DNA from: Nocardia amikacinitolerans NBRC 108937
GTDB taxonomy: Bacteria > Actinomycetota > Actinomycetes > Mycobacteriales > Mycobacteriaceae
NCBI RefSeq assembly: GCF_001612615.1
Contig: NZ_BDAU01000030.1
Span: 1 to 64,000, forward strand
DNA: 64,000 nucleotides
Direction: 5' to 3'
The notes under the pieces are model-generated. The model was not told the DNA's origin. It saw only the letters and a program-made list of their open reading frames with translations, and did not search any database. Made by a program: the position numbers and the translations under genes. Each line of letters begins with the position of its first letter. The first letter of the stretch is position 1. Positions 42,645 to 50,901 of this stretch are shown in pieces.

Positions 42645-44030
42645 TTGACCGCACCACCATTGGAACCAGCCGACTCCGCCGAGACGGGCCCCGCAGGACG
42701 GGAGCGCCAACGGGCACACCGAAAACTCCTGGCGGCGGGCCTACTCGGCAGCTCGATCGAGTGGTACGACTTCTTCCTCTACGGGACAGCAGCCGCGTTG
42801 GTCTTCCCCACGGTGTTCTTCCCCGACAGCTCCCCGCTGATGGGCACACTGCTTTCCTTCAGCACGTTCTGGGCGGGCTTCGTGGCACGTCCGCTCGGCG
42901 GCGTGGTGGCAGGACATTTCGGCGACAAATATGGTCGCAAGCCTGCCGTGGTCGTCTGTCTGCTCGGCATGGGGCTGGCCACCTTCCTCATCGGCTGCCT
43001 GCCGAGCGCGAACACCATCGGCATCATCGCGCCGATCTTGCTGGTCACGCTGCGTTTCATCCAAGGCATGGCCTGCGGAGGGCAGTGGGGCGGCATCGTG
43101 CTGTTGCTCACCGAATCCGCGAGCCCGAAACGGCGCGGATTCGCCGGCTCCTTCGGGCAGATGGGCGTCGCGTTCGGCGTGATCCTCGGCAATCTGATCT
43201 TTCTCGTCGCGACCGCGATCCTGTCGCAGGAGGCGTTTCTCAGCTGGGGCTGGCGTGTGCCGTTCTTGGCCAGCGCGCTGCTGTTCCCGGTGGTGCTCTA
43301 CATCCAGACCAAGGTCGAGGACACGCCCGAATTTCGGGACTTGCAGCGGGAAGTGGCCGAGAAGGACACCGCCAAGATCGCCCAGGCGCCGTTGTCGGAG
43401 GCGATCCGACTGCACTGGCGCAAGATCCTGCTCGGCTGTGGCCTGCTCGCCGCTACCAACACCGCCTTCTACATCAGCATCGCCGGCGTGCTCAGCTACG
43501 GGACCTCGGAGCTCGGCATGAAGCGAAACGACATCCTGGCCATATCGCTTGGCGCCTCGCTGATCGGCGCCGCGGCGACCGCATGGGCGGGGGCCAAGTC
43601 CGACCGAGTCGGACGTAGGCCGCTGATTCTCCTCGGCGGAGGCGGCCTCGCGATCTGGGCGTTCCCGTACTTCTGGCTGATCGATACCGGCAAGCTGCCG
43701 ATGTTCTTCCTCGCCGTCACCGTCGCCTCGATCTTCCAGTCGATGACCTACGGACCGGTCGCCGCCTTCTTGGGCGAGCTTTTCGAACCGCGGCTGCGGT
43801 ATTCGGGAGCTTCGCTCGCCTATCAGCTGTGCGCGATCACCATCAGCGGCGGCACCCCGTTCATCATGACCGCGCTGATCGCCAATACCGACACCACCGC
43901 GTTCGTCGCGCTGTACCTGTCCCTGATGGGCATACTCACCCTCTTCAGCGCCTGGGTACTGAAGGAGACCAATCCCGCCGAGGTGCGAGCCGACCCTGAC
44001 GCCATTCCCGGCGAACAGCTATACACCTGA
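42645..44030 (+). CDS. MHS-family MFS transporter
   Basis: A 461-residue transporter with twelve hydrophobic segments. The metabolite:H+ symporter signature GSSIEWYDFFLYGTAAALVF is near residue 30. The loop between helices 2 and 3, HFGDKYGRKPAVV, is near 90, and RFIQGMACGGQWGG near 132. This group carries organic acids, shikimate or proline/betaine. TTG 42645 follows GAGGAG. With the diiron oxygenase and its reductase upstream it may import the substrate or export the product. Nothing is identified in 42462-42644. Confidence 0.85.
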   Translation: MTAPPLEPADSAETGPAGRERQRAHRKLLAAGLLGSSIEWYDFFLYGTAAALVFPTVFFPDSSPLMGTLLSFSTFWAGFVARPLGGVVAGHFGDKYGRKPAVVVCLLGMGLATFLIGCLPSANTIGIIAPILLVTLRFIQGMACGGQWGGIVLLLTESASPKRRGFAGSFGQMGVAFGVILGNLIFLVATAILSQEAFLSWGWRVPFLASALLFPVVLYIQTKVEDTPEFRDLQREVAEKDTAKIAQAPLSEAIRLHWRKILLGCGLLAATNTAFYISIAGVLSYGTSELGMKRNDILAISLGASLIGAAATAWAGAKSDRVGRRPLILLGGGGLAIWAFPYFWLIDTGKLPMFFLAVTVASIFQSMTYGPVAAFLGELFEPRLRYSGASLAYQLCAITISGGTPFIMTALIANTDTTAFVALYLSLMGILTLFSAWVLKETNPAEVRADPDAIPGEQLYT

Positions 44031-44065
44031 ACCGTGCTGGGCCGCGCCACCATGGTGTGAGCAGC

Positions 44066-44656
44066 TCACTTCGGCCGCAGGACACCCGCGATCAACGCAC
44101 CGACCAACGTGTTCGCATTGTCGACATCGGGCCGCCGGGCCGCGATCAGGTCCGCGTACAAGAGCGATTCTCCCAGTCGCACAACGGCATACGACAGATT
44201 GTCGACATCGACCAAGGGCGCCAACGCGGCATCCGCCACATCGTTCTCGATCAACTGCCGTACGGCCGCGATCATCCGCGGCTGTACGGCGCCGAACGGA
44301 TCTGTCAGTACCCGCATCCCCAGCTTCGGCTCCTCGTCGAGCAGTCGACGAATCCCGGCATCCGCGGCGATGGCCGCACCGTGATCGGCCAGGATCCGCA
44401 CGCAACGCAAAGTTCCGGTGCCGTCGCGCACCGCGTGACCGTAGGCGCGCCGCCAGCGAGCGCCCGCGGCAGCCAAGCTGTGACTCGCCAACCACCAGAT
44501 GGCTTCGCTCATGATCCGCTCGCGGTTGCCCGCCTTACGAAACAACGTGGCACGCGAGACGTGCAGCTCCTCGGTCAACAGATTCACCTCGAGCCGCCGT
44601 CCCTGCGCGATCACGCGCCCCGCTCGACGATAGACGTCCTCGGAAGACACCGACAT
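44066..44656 (-). CDS. QsdR-like TetR transcriptional regulator
   Basis: A 196-residue protein with an N-terminal HTH (VNLLTEELHVSRATLFRKAG near residues 24-43). The C-terminal ligand domain matches the QsdR group (RLLDEEPKLGMRVLTDPFGA and VRLGESLLYADLIAARRPDV). QsdR of Rhodococcus controls a lactonase catabolic operon. It is convergent with the MFS gene, with 35 bases between stops, and may govern the diiron-oxygenase cassette. The interval 44657-44875 shows no other gene. Confidence 0.8.
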   Translation of the reverse strand: MSVSSEDVYRRAGRVIAQGRRLEVNLLTEELHVSRATLFRKAGNRERIMSEAIWWLASHSLAAAGARWRRAYGHAVRDGTGTLRCVRILADHGAAIAADAGIRRLLDEEPKLGMRVLTDPFGAVQPRMIAAVRQLIENDVADAALAPLVDVDNLSYAVVRLGESLLYADLIAARRPDVDNANTLVGALIAGVLRPK

Positions 44657-44875
44657 GGTGACAACCGTATGTGCTCGCGTGAGGAGGAGATCCCATGCCC
44701 GGCGGTTTGTCGGAAGTCGAGTAGTCGGCTACTCGTTCCGATCGCGGTATCCGGCCCATAGGCTGAATCGTCGGCCATCGCAGCGGAGGACGTAGGCCGA
44801 ACACGGCCATCGTAAACCGTTGGAACACAGAAATATTCGAGTACGGCACAGCCGAAAACGCGGATGGGTTGACCA

Positions 44876-45502
44876 ATGACCACACACAATCCCTACGCAG
44901 ACGACCCGCACAAGGGGGCCGCCTTCGAAATGGGCTACCTTTGGGGATTCACCAACCCCGCCGCGGACGACAATCCGCCGCCCTACGCACCGGACCTCCT
45001 CGAGGTCTACTTAGAGGGGGTCGACGCGGGTAAGGACGACTGGGGGCGTCCACCCGACGGCCCCGCAGCGACATCCTGGACGCACTGGTCGGAACTCCAG
45101 GAACAGGACGACCACGAATGGCTCCACCACCTGTTCGTCGAGGGGGTCGCCGAAGGGCTCGCGCACCTGTTTCGTCGCGCGGCATTCGGACTGGCCGGTG
45201 TCGTCATCACGGTGCTCGGAATACCCGGCGACACTCCATTGCGGCCCCTCGACGACGACTTCGAGGAGCTGTATACGGGTCAGGAAGCCGATTCCAATGT
45301 CGTCTACATCGCCACCTGCGCCAGAGAGGATCATCCGATTCCGGCCATCGGCACGACTCCCGAAGGGTATTGGGCGGGGTCGGCGTACAACGACTTCGGC
45401 GCCGCGCTGAAAGAGGCTGTCGCACATGAGCACTCCGAAGCGCTGGTGGCTCGCTGCAGTCTGACCGACAACACGTGCGGACTCGTCTGGGCTGCGCGGT
45501 AA
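44876..45502 (+). CDS. Acidic partner protein of the pore-former-like gene
   Basis: A 208-residue protein with a strongly acidic N-terminal half (YADDPHKGAAFEMGYLWGF near residue 7, then SELQEQDDHEWLHHLFVEG) and one hydrophobic segment (AAFGLAGVVITVLGIPGDT near 102-120). No family is recognised. Its stop lies 20 bases before the start of the crystallin-repeat protein, so the two form an operon. As a small acidic neighbour it might be an immunity protein, chaperone or delivery factor for that larger protein. That is inference from position only. Confidence 0.6.
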   Translation: MTTHNPYADDPHKGAAFEMGYLWGFTNPAADDNPPPYAPDLLEVYLEGVDAGKDDWGRPPDGPAATSWTHWSELQEQDDHEWLHHLFVEGVAEGLAHLFRRAAFGLAGVVITVLGIPGDTPLRPLDDDFEELYTGQEADSNVVYIATCAREDHPIPAIGTTPEGYWAGSAYNDFGAALKEAVAHEHSEALVARCSLTDNTCGLVWAAR

Positions 45503-45522
45503 CCGGTGAACAGGAGAATGCC

Positions 45523-47202
45523 GTGGGACTTCCCGACCAGGTGAAAGTGCCTTATCTCGAAGGGTACGACTTCGGAATCGGCGTGAATCTCGCTTCCGGC
45601 GGACCGAAGAATCAGGCGGTGGCGGGGCAGGCGACTCCGGTCGGGCCCGCGCCGGGCGCGACAGTTCGGTTTCACGTCAAGCGCGTCAACACCACCGGCG
45701 AGATGGAGGAGTCGCTTGCCATCTCCGCCGAAGCGAATTATGGATGCGCCGCATTCGGGGCGGGTGTCTCGGGGCGGTTCGCATTCGCCCAGAGCGCGAA
45801 AGTGCAGTCGTCCTCCCTGACGATGTTGATCACCGCCAGCGTCAAACTCGGTTTCGAGCAGATCGACGCGCCTGCCCTGACACCGACCGCGGCCTCGCAC
45901 GCCGACAACCCTTCCCTGTTCGGCGAACGCTACGGGAACATGTTCGTTCGCGGTATCAGCCGGGGCGGCCTGTTCGCCGGCTACCTGCGTATCGACACCG
46001 GATCATCGGAACTCAGCCAATCGATCTCAGCGGAACTGTCCGGCTCCTACGGCTTGTTCTCCGCGGAGGCCAAGTCGAAATTCGCTGCGGTTCAGCGAAA
46101 GTACCGTAGCGAACTGACCATCGACATGTACCACGAAGGCGGTCCGGTCGATCTGCACATCGCGGAAGTCGAGAATCCGATGGAACTTCTGCGCAACGTC
46201 AACGAATTCCTGAAGAGCTTCGCCGAGCGACCGAACGAGGTGGCGGTGCCGTATTCGGTGACCCTCGCGCCACTGTCCATCGCCGACGGCCCGAACCCGC
46301 CGAACCAGGTCGACATCGAGCACGCCCAAGACGTCATCATCTTCTGCGCGCAACGCCGTAGCAAGCTGATCGACCAGCTCAACACCTTCCAGTACATCGT
46401 CGACAATCCCAGCCGGTTCGACTTCTCCAATAGTGCGGACATCGGGCAGATCCGTGCCGCCGTCGAGAACGTCCAGTCCGACATGGCCCTCATCAGATCA
46501 TGCGCGAGCCGAGCCATGAACAGCCCAGCATCCGCGTGCTTCCCCGAGGTCTTCGCCGAGGAAACCCAGCAGCAATATCCGAAAACCGTTGTCCCCGACC
46601 CACTTCCCACTCCCAAGCCGGTTCGTACCCAGCATTCGACGGATAAGGTCGAGATCTTCACCCACGCCGATTACGCGGCGGACTGGCAGGGTATCCCCGG
46701 TCGATCCCAGAAACTCGAGATCGGCTCATACGACGATGCGAAGAGCCAGATCATGATCGGCAACGACCAGATCAGCGCCGTGAGGGTTCCCGAGGGGGTG
46801 GTGATGCGCGGCTACGAACACGCGTGGTTCCAGGGCGCGTTCATCGATTTCACCTCCGACACTCCCGCGGTCCCGATGGAGTGGAACGACAGGATCTCCT
46901 CGCTCATCGTCTACCACGCCGAGGACGGCGCGCCCCGGATCGATTATGTGGTGGCACTCGATTACCAGTGGTCCCGCCCGGTTCTCCAGCTGAAGGTCGG
47001 AAAGTATCCCGACCTGTCGACGACCACCCTCGGCGTGTCCGCACTGTCGGTACTGCTCATCCCCGCGGGTCTCGCGGTACGACTCTGGGAACTCCCCGAA
47101 TACCAAGGGGCCACCATCGACCTCTACGGGGACACCCTCGTGATGCCACCGGGCTGGGACAACCGAGCGTCCTCGCTGGAGGTCTTCGAATACGCCCTCT
47201 AG
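45523..47202 (+). CDS. MACPF-like protein with beta/gamma-crystallin repeats
   Basis: A 559-residue protein with no signal peptide. Residues 10-215 are beta-rich with alternating small and polar residues (EESLAISAEANYGCAAFGAG, ERYGNMFVRGISRGGLFAGY). The latter resembles the conserved FG-x-H-YV-x-G-x-x-x-GG core of membrane-attack-complex/perforin folds. Residues 380-559 hold two Greek-key units typical of beta/gamma-crystallins: YEHAWFQGAFIDFTSDTP with WNDRISSLIVY, and LWELPEYQGATIDLYGDT with WDNRASSLEVFEY. GTG 45523 follows AGGAG by six bases. Pore formation guided by a crystallin lobe is plausible, as in other pore-former/crystallin fusions, but is not proven. Confidence 0.6.
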   Translation: MGLPDQVKVPYLEGYDFGIGVNLASGGPKNQAVAGQATPVGPAPGATVRFHVKRVNTTGEMEESLAISAEANYGCAAFGAGVSGRFAFAQSAKVQSSSLTMLITASVKLGFEQIDAPALTPTAASHADNPSLFGERYGNMFVRGISRGGLFAGYLRIDTGSSELSQSISAELSGSYGLFSAEAKSKFAAVQRKYRSELTIDMYHEGGPVDLHIAEVENPMELLRNVNEFLKSFAERPNEVAVPYSVTLAPLSIADGPNPPNQVDIEHAQDVIIFCAQRRSKLIDQLNTFQYIVDNPSRFDFSNSADIGQIRAAVENVQSDMALIRSCASRAMNSPASACFPEVFAEETQQQYPKTVVPDPLPTPKPVRTQHSTDKVEIFTHADYAADWQGIPGRSQKLEIGSYDDAKSQIMIGNDQISAVRVPEGVVMRGYEHAWFQGAFIDFTSDTPAVPMEWNDRISSLIVYHAEDGAPRIDYVVALDYQWSRPVLQLKVGKYPDLSTTTLGVSALSVLLIPAGLAVRLWELPEYQGATIDLYGDTLVMPPGWDNRASSLEVFEYAL

Positions 47203-47381
47203 CACCTCCCCGGCAGCGCCATCGCGCACAGGCGGCACTTGTGGGTGGTTCTGGGATCGGCCCCAAGTCGTCGGCGGTGCCGGTGAGTTATTGTCGACCC
47301 CGAAGGGACATGCCAGCTGCCTCGAAAGGCGGTCTGCCCTGGCGTCCAGTACTGACCTGAATTCGGCATCAGGGAGGAATT

Positions 47382-47951
47382 GTGGACATTACCGAGCTGA
47401 TCCTCGACGACCACCGTGAGCAGCGGCGTCTGTTCGCGATTGTGGAGCAGATCGATCGCACGGAGACCGGGGTGCTCTCCGCGATCTGGGGCAGACTGGC
47501 GGCCTTTCTCGAACTGCACGCGCAGGCGGAGGAGGAGATCTTCTACCCCGCGCTGCTCCAGGCGGGTATCGCGGCCCGGCGCGCGAGCGGGGTGGAGGAC
47601 GAGACGCTCGACGCCATCCACGATCACAACGAGATCAGGGACGCGATCGCCGAAGTGGCGCGTCATCGAGTCGGCACCGATGACTGGTACGCGGCTGTCG
47701 CGGCGGCCAATCTGGCCAACAGCGATCACATGGCCGAGGAAGAACGCGAGGGCCTCACCGACTTCCGTCGCCTGGCCGGGCTGTCGCGCCGCCATCAGCT
47801 GGCCGTCGCCTTCGCCGCCTACGAGGCGCGAAACTATGCCGGCGTCCAGCCCGTCGACAAGGATCCCGTCGGCTACGTCCGCGCGGCGGAGAAAAAGCTC
47901 CGGACCGCCGCGACCGGCTCACTGAGTGTCGGCAGCATGAAGCGGACCTGA
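47382..47951 (+). CDS. Hemerythrin HHE-domain protein
   Basis: A 189-residue four-helix protein. Metal-site residues of the hemerythrin family appear in order: DDHREQRRLF near residue 10, FLELHAQAEEEIFYPALL near 45-62, IHDHNEIRDAIAE near 83 and NSDHMAEEEREGL near 112. Such proteins bind a diiron centre and sense or store oxygen or nitric oxide. GTG 47382 follows GGGAGG. The preceding gap (47203-47381) shows no feature. Confidence 0.85.
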   Translation: MDITELILDDHREQRRLFAIVEQIDRTETGVLSAIWGRLAAFLELHAQAEEEIFYPALLQAGIAARRASGVEDETLDAIHDHNEIRDAIAEVARHRVGTDDWYAAVAAANLANSDHMAEEEREGLTDFRRLAGLSRRHQLAVAFAAYEARNYAGVQPVDKDPVGYVRAAEKKLRTAATGSLSVGSMKRT

Positions 47952-47997
47952 CTCGAAAGACCGGCCGCAGCGCAGATATCCGCCAAACCGCTACAAC

Positions 47998-48150
47998 GAC
48001 CCGTCCCCCACCGATCGGCGGCGTGTCGAGATCGGGGGAAATGCGCGCCGCATTGGAGATGACGATATCGATGCCGCCGTGCCGCGCGGCGATTCGTTCC
48101 GCCGTCGAACGCACCGACGCGGCGCCGGTGACGAGAGCGATCTTCGACAT
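47998..48150 (-). pseudogene. SDR gene fossil with internal deletion
   Basis: The minus frame starts MSKIALVTGA, the canonical SDR beginning, then jumps directly to ASVRSTAERIAARHGGIDIV and ISNAARISPDL. Those residues belong about 60 residues later in an intact enzyme, next to the NNAG motif. The central part of the cofactor fold is missing and no catalytic YxxxK follows. The gene was shortened by deletion and is not functional. Confidence 0.6.
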
Positions 48151-48211
48151 TCGCCGAAAACTACCGCACGCCTCGGCAATTCGCACCGCGATCCCGCCTA
48201 GGGTGACCTCC

Positions 48212-48607
48212 ATGAACATCGAGCTGAAGGTGAGCACCATCATGCTTGGCGTCGAGGACGTGGATCGCGCCAAGCGCTTCTACAGCGAAGGCTTGGGCTG
48301 CGCGGTCACCCAGGACTACCCCGGCTTCGTCCAGTGCAGTCTGGGCGAGGGATCCTCGTCGCTCACCCTCTACGAATGGGATGCGGCGGCCCAGGACGCC
48401 GGCGTCTCCCCGGAGGGCTCCGGATTCCGCGGTTCCTCGTTCCACTTCATCACCGACTCCCGCGACGCGGTGGACGAGGTCATGCGCGCGGCGGTGGCGG
48501 CGGGCGGCGCCGTCGTCCAGGAGGCGAGCGCCGCGGAGTGGGGCGGGTATTCGGGGTACTTCAGCGACCCCGACGGCTACTTGTGGAAGGTCGCCACCTC
48601 CGCCTGA
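48212..48607 (+). CDS. VOC-family (glyoxalase-like) protein
   Basis: A 131-residue protein with the paired beta-alpha-beta-beta-beta units of vicinal-oxygen-chelate proteins. The first unit begins STIMLGVEDVDRAKRFYSEG (residues 8-27) and the second ends GYSGYFSDPDGYLWKVA near 112-128. Metal-ligand positions are only partly kept. It may bind a small molecule or act as a ring-cleaving or isomerising enzyme. ATG 48212 was chosen as the start that gives the standard family length. Confidence 0.8.
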   Translation: MNIELKVSTIMLGVEDVDRAKRFYSEGLGCAVTQDYPGFVQCSLGEGSSSLTLYEWDAAAQDAGVSPEGSGFRGSSFHFITDSRDAVDEVMRAAVAAGGAVVQEASAAEWGGYSGYFSDPDGYLWKVATSA

Positions 48608-48699
48608 CCGGATGGTCCCTGCCCGGCAACAGTCGGCGGGAGTGAGAATGGCAGCGCGCCCGCGGATCTGGTGTGATCGGTGTCAGGGAGGAGTTCGTG

Positions 48700-49290
48700 A
48701 TGCCGAGTTCTGTGTGTGGCCGCCGGTGGATTCTCGGCGTGGTCGGTGCCGCCGTAGTCGCCACGACGGCGGCCGCATGCGACACCAGCGGTAATCCGAG
48801 CCCGTCGGCGAGCGCTCCCACCACGTCGCCGGTCGCGCCGCCGCCGTGGACCCTGACCGATCTCACCTACCATCCGTGCAGCGTGCTCGGCCCTGACGAG
48901 ATCGCCCGCTTCGTGCTCGAGCCGAGCGGCAAGCAGGCCACGCCGCCGAGGGAGCTGCCGAGCTGCTCCTGGTCGTCCATCCAGACCGGGCAGTCCGGCG
49001 GCTTCACCCTCCGATTCGCCCCGGCGACAAGCGATCTCAGCGATCTCGACCAGCGCAGAGTTCGCGATCCGCTCGAACGGACCATCACCATCGCGGGCCG
49101 CCGAGCCGCGCTGACACCGACCCTGCGGCCCGACGGACGCAACGGCAGCTGCTCGCTGTACGCGTCCGTGCCTTCCGGCGGATCCTTCTACCTGGGCGTC
49201 GCCGTCTCGGGAATCTCCACCGGCGTGGACTGGGACGTCTGCGCGAAAACCATCGACGTCGCTACCATCATCGCCGCCCGCCTCCGCTGA
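48700..49290 (+). CDS. DUF3558-type lipoprotein
   Basis: A 196-residue protein. The signal sequence RRWILGVVGAAVVATTAAAC (residues 8-27) ends in a lipobox, so the cysteine is lipidated. A proline/serine-rich linker follows, then the DUF3558 fold starting with the conserved HPCSVLGPDEIARF. Such lipoproteins are frequent in Nocardia and mycobacteria and their function is unknown. A strong GGGAGGAG precedes the GTG/ATG pair at 48697-48702. Confidence 0.85.
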   Translation: MPSSVCGRRWILGVVGAAVVATTAAACDTSGNPSPSASAPTTSPVAPPPWTLTDLTYHPCSVLGPDEIARFVLEPSGKQATPPRELPSCSWSSIQTGQSGGFTLRFAPATSDLSDLDQRRVRDPLERTITIAGRRAALTPTLRPDGRNGSCSLYASVPSGGSFYLGVAVSGISTGVDWDVCAKTIDVATIIAARLR

Positions 49291-49443
49291 GCTGGTCAGT
49301 GACCACCGACCCATCTCCCTGCGACCGGTCGAAGGATGTTGTCCACGTTCATCTCCAAGGATAGGCGAGGACCTGCGCTACGGGCATCGGCCCGCCGCCG
49401 TCCCGCTGCACGAGACACAGTGCGGCCGCGAGGTTTCCGCCGC

Positions 49444-49524
49444 GGAGTCGCCGCCGACGGCGATCGTGCCGGGATCGATCTCGAGGCCGGTCGCCGACTC
49501 GTGGAGCCAGGCGAAGGCGTCACG
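49444..49524 (-). pseudogene. Esterase fossil (nucleophile-elbow fragment)
   Basis: The minus frame reads AFAWLHESATGLEIDPGTIA followed by VGGDSA. This is the segment before and including the nucleophile elbow of HSL-family esterases (compare ALAGDSAGG in the intact gene at 28303). Neither the oxyanion nor the histidine part is present. The fragment ends where the next fossil begins, near 49518. Confidence 0.5.
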
Positions 49525-49620
49525 ATCTTCTACATCTTCGCGCTGTCCACCTGGGGCCTGCAGATGTTCGTGTACTACCGCGCCTACCTGGCCTTCGACG
49601 CCTACAACAAGCGTCGACGC
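49516..49620 (+). pseudogene. Membrane-protein C-terminal fossil
   Basis: The plus frame reads GVTIFYIFALSTWGLQMFVY followed by YRAYLAFDAYNKRRR. It corresponds to the last transmembrane segment of a protein like the one at 35489 (DHTLFYILAMSVWGLMLVTY and so on). The upstream part of that gene is missing. It joins the esterase fossil directly, which indicates an old deletion or rearrangement. The rest of 49291-49727 shows no supported feature. Confidence 0.5.
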
Positions 49621-49727
49621 CCACGCGGTCAGCGGCGCGGCTCCGGCCCCGGCCTGAGATGTCGATCGTTGCATCGCCACCCCATCCGGCCGCGGGAAGC
49701 CCCGGCTCCGGAATCGAAACGAGCGCG

Positions 49728-50744
49728 CTACATCGTCGGCCAGGCCCGGACGCCGTCGGTAGCTTCGGCTGGACGGGAGTTCACGGTCAGTCCCCAGCGC
49801 ACGGCGGTGGCGGCGGCGACGGTTCGATTCGGGACGCGGAGTTTTCGCAGTATGCGCTCGATGTGGGTGGCGATGGTGGACGGTTCGACCCGCAGACAGG
49901 CGGCGATGCGGGCGTTGGAGCTGCCTTGTGGGAGCAGCGCGAGCACGTCCAGCTCACGAGGGGTGAGGCCGTGGGGCGGATCGACGCGTCGGTAGGCGAC
50001 CAGGGTTCCGCCGGAGCGCACCGGCCGCATGCGTGCTCGGTATACGACATCGCCGTCGAGTAACAAGTGGTCACCGAGTCGCCCGGACGCGGCGACCGCC
50101 CGCGCGAGTTCGACACCGGCGCTGCCGGATACGAACGGGCGCGCCGTCGCCCGCACCATGATCGGGTGCACGGTTCCGCTCGCGGTGACGATCACCACCG
50201 ATTCCTCTCGGTCGACCGACGCCGCGACGCCGCGACAAGGATCGATAGCGGCACCGACCACGTCGGCCAGCAGCGCGAGCGCGGTCACGGACACCGTGGG
50301 GAACGGTGTGTTCGAGGTGGTGCTCATGTTCAGCATGCCGAGATAGCGGCCGTCGACGGCGAACAGGGGTTGGGTCAGGCCCTCCCGATAGCCGAGCGGA
50401 ACGATGACCCGATCGAAGATCGGACCGGACCGCACCTCGGCCGGTACCTCGCGCAGCCGCATCGGCACATGATCGTGCTGGAGCCGGGTGAACAGGGGAT
50501 GGGTGTGCAGGCAGGTGTTGGTGACCTCGAGCGCGGCCTGCGGATAGCCGACGCTGGCCGCGGTGACGTGCACCCCGGCGACCGAGTCCCACCGCGACAA
50601 CGCGGCGTGCTGATAGGCGACGATCCGCGACAGCTCGAACAGCACCCGTCCCAGTCCCGACCGGTCCGGTGTGGCCGCCCTGATCGCGTCGCGCACTCGG
50701 ACCGCGACAGCGGGGTCCAGATCTGGATCGGATGCGGCAACCAC
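49728..50744 (-). CDS. LuxR-type regulator with sensor domain
   Basis: A 338-residue protein. Residues 20-190 form a GAF-like sensor region. The C-terminal LuxR HTH is clear: PHGLTPRELDVLALLPQGSS, then NARIAACLRVEPSTIATHIE and RILRKLRVPNRTVAA near 265-320. It has no phospho-receiver domain, so it likely binds a ligand directly. GTG 50744 is the most likely start. It is divergent from the amidase gene at 50902 and may control it. Confidence 0.82.
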   Translation of the reverse strand: MVAASDPDLDPAVAVRVRDAIRAATPDRSGLGRVLFELSRIVAYQHAALSRWDSVAGVHVTAASVGYPQAALEVTNTCLHTHPLFTRLQHDHVPMRLREVPAEVRSGPIFDRVIVPLGYREGLTQPLFAVDGRYLGMLNMSTTSNTPFPTVSVTALALLADVVGAAIDPCRGVAASVDREESVVIVTASGTVHPIMVRATARPFVSGSAGVELARAVAASGRLGDHLLLDGDVVYRARMRPVRSGGTLVAYRRVDPPHGLTPRELDVLALLPQGSSNARIAACLRVEPSTIATHIERILRKLRVPNRTVAAATAVRWGLTVNSRPAEATDGVRAWPTM

Positions 50745-50901
50745 TCGGTCAGTATGACCCAGGTCACTACAGCCCGATCCGCGGGTCGCTGACGACGGAC
50801 GCACATTCGTCGTCCAGCCGCGTCCGTCGATCGACGGATGCCGCGTCACCTGCGCCGTCCTAGGTTCTCCCGCACCAGCACAACGAACCGGGAGGTGTCC
50901 G

